Positions 5,902 through 7,053 of a DNA stretch of 7,053 nucleotides are shown piece after piece (position 1 is the stretch's first letter; each line of letters opens with the position of its first letter). Source of the DNA: Candidatus Pelagibacterales bacterium (lineage in GTDB: Bacteria; Pseudomonadota; Alphaproteobacteria; Pelagibacterales; Pelagibacteraceae). The position numbers were made by a program, and so were the translations under genes. The notes beneath the pieces were generated by a model. The model saw nothing but the letters and a program-made list of their open reading frames with translations, was not told the DNA's origin and did not search any database. The stretch lies in contig VHCC01000039.1 in the NCBI GenBank assembly GCA_016882185.1, positions 1 to 7,053 of the forward strand, in the 5' to 3' direction.

Positions 5902-6786
5902 TCAAACAGGATCAATGTGAGTCATAAGATTTAAAACCCTAGAACTGCGCATCACTCTATTTCTTGCTTCAACTGCAATGGCATGGCCTTCTGCAACCGT
6001 CAAATCACCTTTAACCTCAATATGAACATCTGCAATAATACTATCTCCAACTTTTCTTGTTCTTAAATCATGAACATTTATAACTCCTGGAGTTTCTAGA
6101 ATTATTTTTTTAATTTTTTCAACTTCATTAGTGTCAGCCGCCTTATCAGTTAAAGCATGGATGGCTTCATAACTAAAAGACCAGCCCATTTTTAAAATCA
6201 TCACACCTACAATGATTGCAGCGATTAAATCAAAGCTATGATAACCCAGTAAATTAAAAATAATTCCAATTGCAACAATTAAAGATGATGCAGCATCAGA
6301 ACGAGCATGCCAAGCATTAGCCATAAGCAAACTTGATTTAGCTCTTTTTGCAATATTTAAAAGATAACGAAATAATAATTCTTTAACTGCTAAGCAAATA
6401 ATTGAAGCATATAAGGCTGTGATATGAACCGTTGCAATCTCATCTGCACTATCAAGTTTTTTTCCAGCACTCCAAATCATTGCACCACCCACAAACAATA
6501 AAAGTAGACCTAAAAATAAACCTACAGCATTTTCATATCGATAATGACCGTAATTGTGATCATCATCTGGAGGATTTAAAGATTTTTTACTGGTAATTAA
6601 AACCAGCAAATCTGAAAACATATCAGCTAAAGTATGAAGTCCATCTGCAATCAGCCCTGAAGATTTAGAAAAGAAGCCGACAACAATTTGGAAAATAACT
6701 AAAAAAAAATTAACAATAATACTGGTCCAAGTGCTTTTGTTTGCAACTTTTCTTTTTCTTACATAGTTGGATAAAGATTCAGACAT
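5902..6786 (-). CDS. Cation diffusion facilitator family metal exporter (FieF/YiiP-like)
   Basis: CDF proteins are inner-membrane proton antiporters that export divalent metals (Zn, Fe, Co, Cd or Mn). The 294-residue product matches the compact bacterial form (E. coli FieF about 300). Six hydrophobic segments lie at roughly 20-40, 44-66, 86-107, 119-140, 155-180 and 183-205. The transport site reads HxxxD in segment 2 (His51, Asp55 in DGLHTLAD) and HxxxD in segment 5 (His160, Asp164 in NAWHARSD). The HD-HD pattern is common in Zn-type exporters and differs from the DD-HD site of FieF and the DD-DD of Mn-type members. The cytoplasmic dimerisation domain (212-294) keeps the family's metal-site positions: His239 in VHDLRTRKVGD, His255 in DVHIEV, and His290 and Asp292 in THIDP. 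There is no His-rich loop. It is convergent with the alkene reductase gene and divergent from the DUF4149 gene. It is the only complete gene here ending in TGA. Metal identity is inference only. Confidence 0.93.
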   Translation of the reverse strand: MSESLSNYVRKRKVANKSTWTSIIVNFFLVIFQIVVGFFSKSSGLIADGLHTLADMFSDLLVLITSKKSLNPPDDDHNYGHYRYENAVGLFLGLLLLFVGGAMIWSAGKKLDSADEIATVHITALYASIICLAVKELLFRYLLNIAKRAKSSLLMANAWHARSDAASSLIVAIGIIFNLLGYHSFDLIAAIIVGVMILKMGWSFSYEAIHALTDKAADTNEVEKIKKIILETPGVINVHDLRTRKVGDSIIADVHIEVKGDLTVAEGHAIAVEARNRVMRSSRVLNLMTHIDPV

Positions 6787-6886
6787 GAGTAATGCGGTAT
6801 AAAATATAGAATATTAATAAACTATTTTATTTATTTGATTAAATAAAGTTTGCTCTATAGGGTTTATTTTTTAATTTAATATTTAA
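6787..6886. other. Divergent intergenic region with no clear signals
   Basis: This 100 bp gap lies between the CDF exporter and the DUF4149 gene and must hold promoters for both. It is almost entirely A/T. TTGATT at 6835-6840 followed by TATAGG at 6856-6861 is a poor candidate for the rightward gene because its spacer is only 15 bp. I see no convincing promoter, operator or metal-regulator box, and no Shine-Dalgarno sequence before either start. Confidence 0.4.
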
Positions 6887-7053
6887 ATGCCAACTTTCAT
6901 TGACTATCTGCTCCTGACAATCATAACGATTTTCCCAGTTTTAAGCCTTGGTATAATGTTATTTTTTTCATTTGTAATTGCACCAACTGTTCATAAATTT
7001 TTACCAAAAACAGAGTCTGGACCATATATTAGAAAAATTTTTCCAATTTATTA
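6887..7053 (+). CDS. DUF4149 (TMEM205-like) membrane protein, N-terminal part (cut by window edge)
   Basis: Only the first 55 codons are present; the gene continues past the right edge. The fragment has a long hydrophobic stretch (about 7-33, LLLTIITIFPVLSLGIMLFF and onward), then FVIAPTVHKFLPK (29-41) and GPYIRKIFPIY (45-55). The pattern of a membrane helix, then APxVHKxLP, then RxIFPxY is typical of DUF4149, a small family of multi-helix membrane proteins related to eukaryotic TMEM205 and of unknown bacterial function. The ATG at 6887 gives a natural start just before the first helix, with only A/T upstream and no Shine-Dalgarno sequence. It is divergent from the CDF exporter. The call is reasonable but rests on a fragment. 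Confidence 0.7.
   Translation, partial: MPTFIDYLLLTIITIFPVLSLGIMLFFSFVIAPTVHKFLPKTESGPYIRKIFPIY

Noticed and set aside
1..7053. A novel defence, mobile or biosynthetic system hidden in the window
   Set aside because: Every gene fits a known, mostly core, family and almost all bases are accounted for. I saw no repeats array, integrase, transposase, RNA gene or unexplained large gap to support such a claim.

Overview
This window is a compact, AT-rich (roughly two-thirds A+T by eye) stretch of a bacterial chromosome. It carries ten protein-coding genes: eight complete, and one cut off at each edge. The protein content, together with the grouping of prfA, lysC, ubiG and a DUF1178 gene, points to an alphaproteobacterium. 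The low G+C, near-exclusive TAA stops, tiny spacers and almost complete lack of Shine-Dalgarno sequences fit a streamlined marine lineage such as the SAR11/Pelagibacterales group. That taxonomic placement is inference.

Layout. (1) Bases 1-2506, minus strand: lysC (aspartokinase), ispG (isoprenoid synthesis) and prfA (release factor 1, partial) lie head to tail with 5-6 bp spacers, an evident operon read right to left. (2) Bases 2574-3314, plus strand: ubiG (ubiquinone O-methyltransferase) is divergent from lysC across a 67 bp gap. Its stop overlaps the stop of the next gene by 4 bp. (3) Bases 3311-4723, minus strand: a Nudix/MutT-type hydrolase, a DUF3833 lipoprotein and a DUF1178 putative zinc-binding protein. 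The first two overlap by 29 bp, so this is probably one transcript. (4) Bases 4797-5897, plus strand: an Old Yellow Enzyme-family alkene reductase behind the best promoter in the window, with an inverted repeat placed symmetrically about the -35 region. (5) Bases 5902-6786, minus strand: a cation diffusion facilitator metal exporter, convergent with the reductase and only 4 bp from it. (6) Bases 6887-7053, plus strand: the start of a DUF4149/TMEM205-like membrane protein.

Function. The left two-thirds is core housekeeping: aspartate-family amino acids, MEP-pathway isoprenoids, translation termination, ubiquinone methylation and probable nucleotide-pool sanitation. The right third is accessory metabolism: flavin-dependent reduction of electrophilic alkenes and divalent-metal efflux.

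I found no mobile element, RNA gene, CRISPR array, phage gene or toxin-antitoxin pair. No undescribed multi-gene system can be supported. The points most worth checking are the inverted repeat at the reductase promoter, an altered substrate-pocket motif in the Nudix protein, the long overlap between the Nudix and lipoprotein genes, a nine-codon leader-like frame stop-start coupled to the DUF1178 gene, and an apparent loss or relocation of genes that usually lie next to DUF1178 in this neighbourhood.
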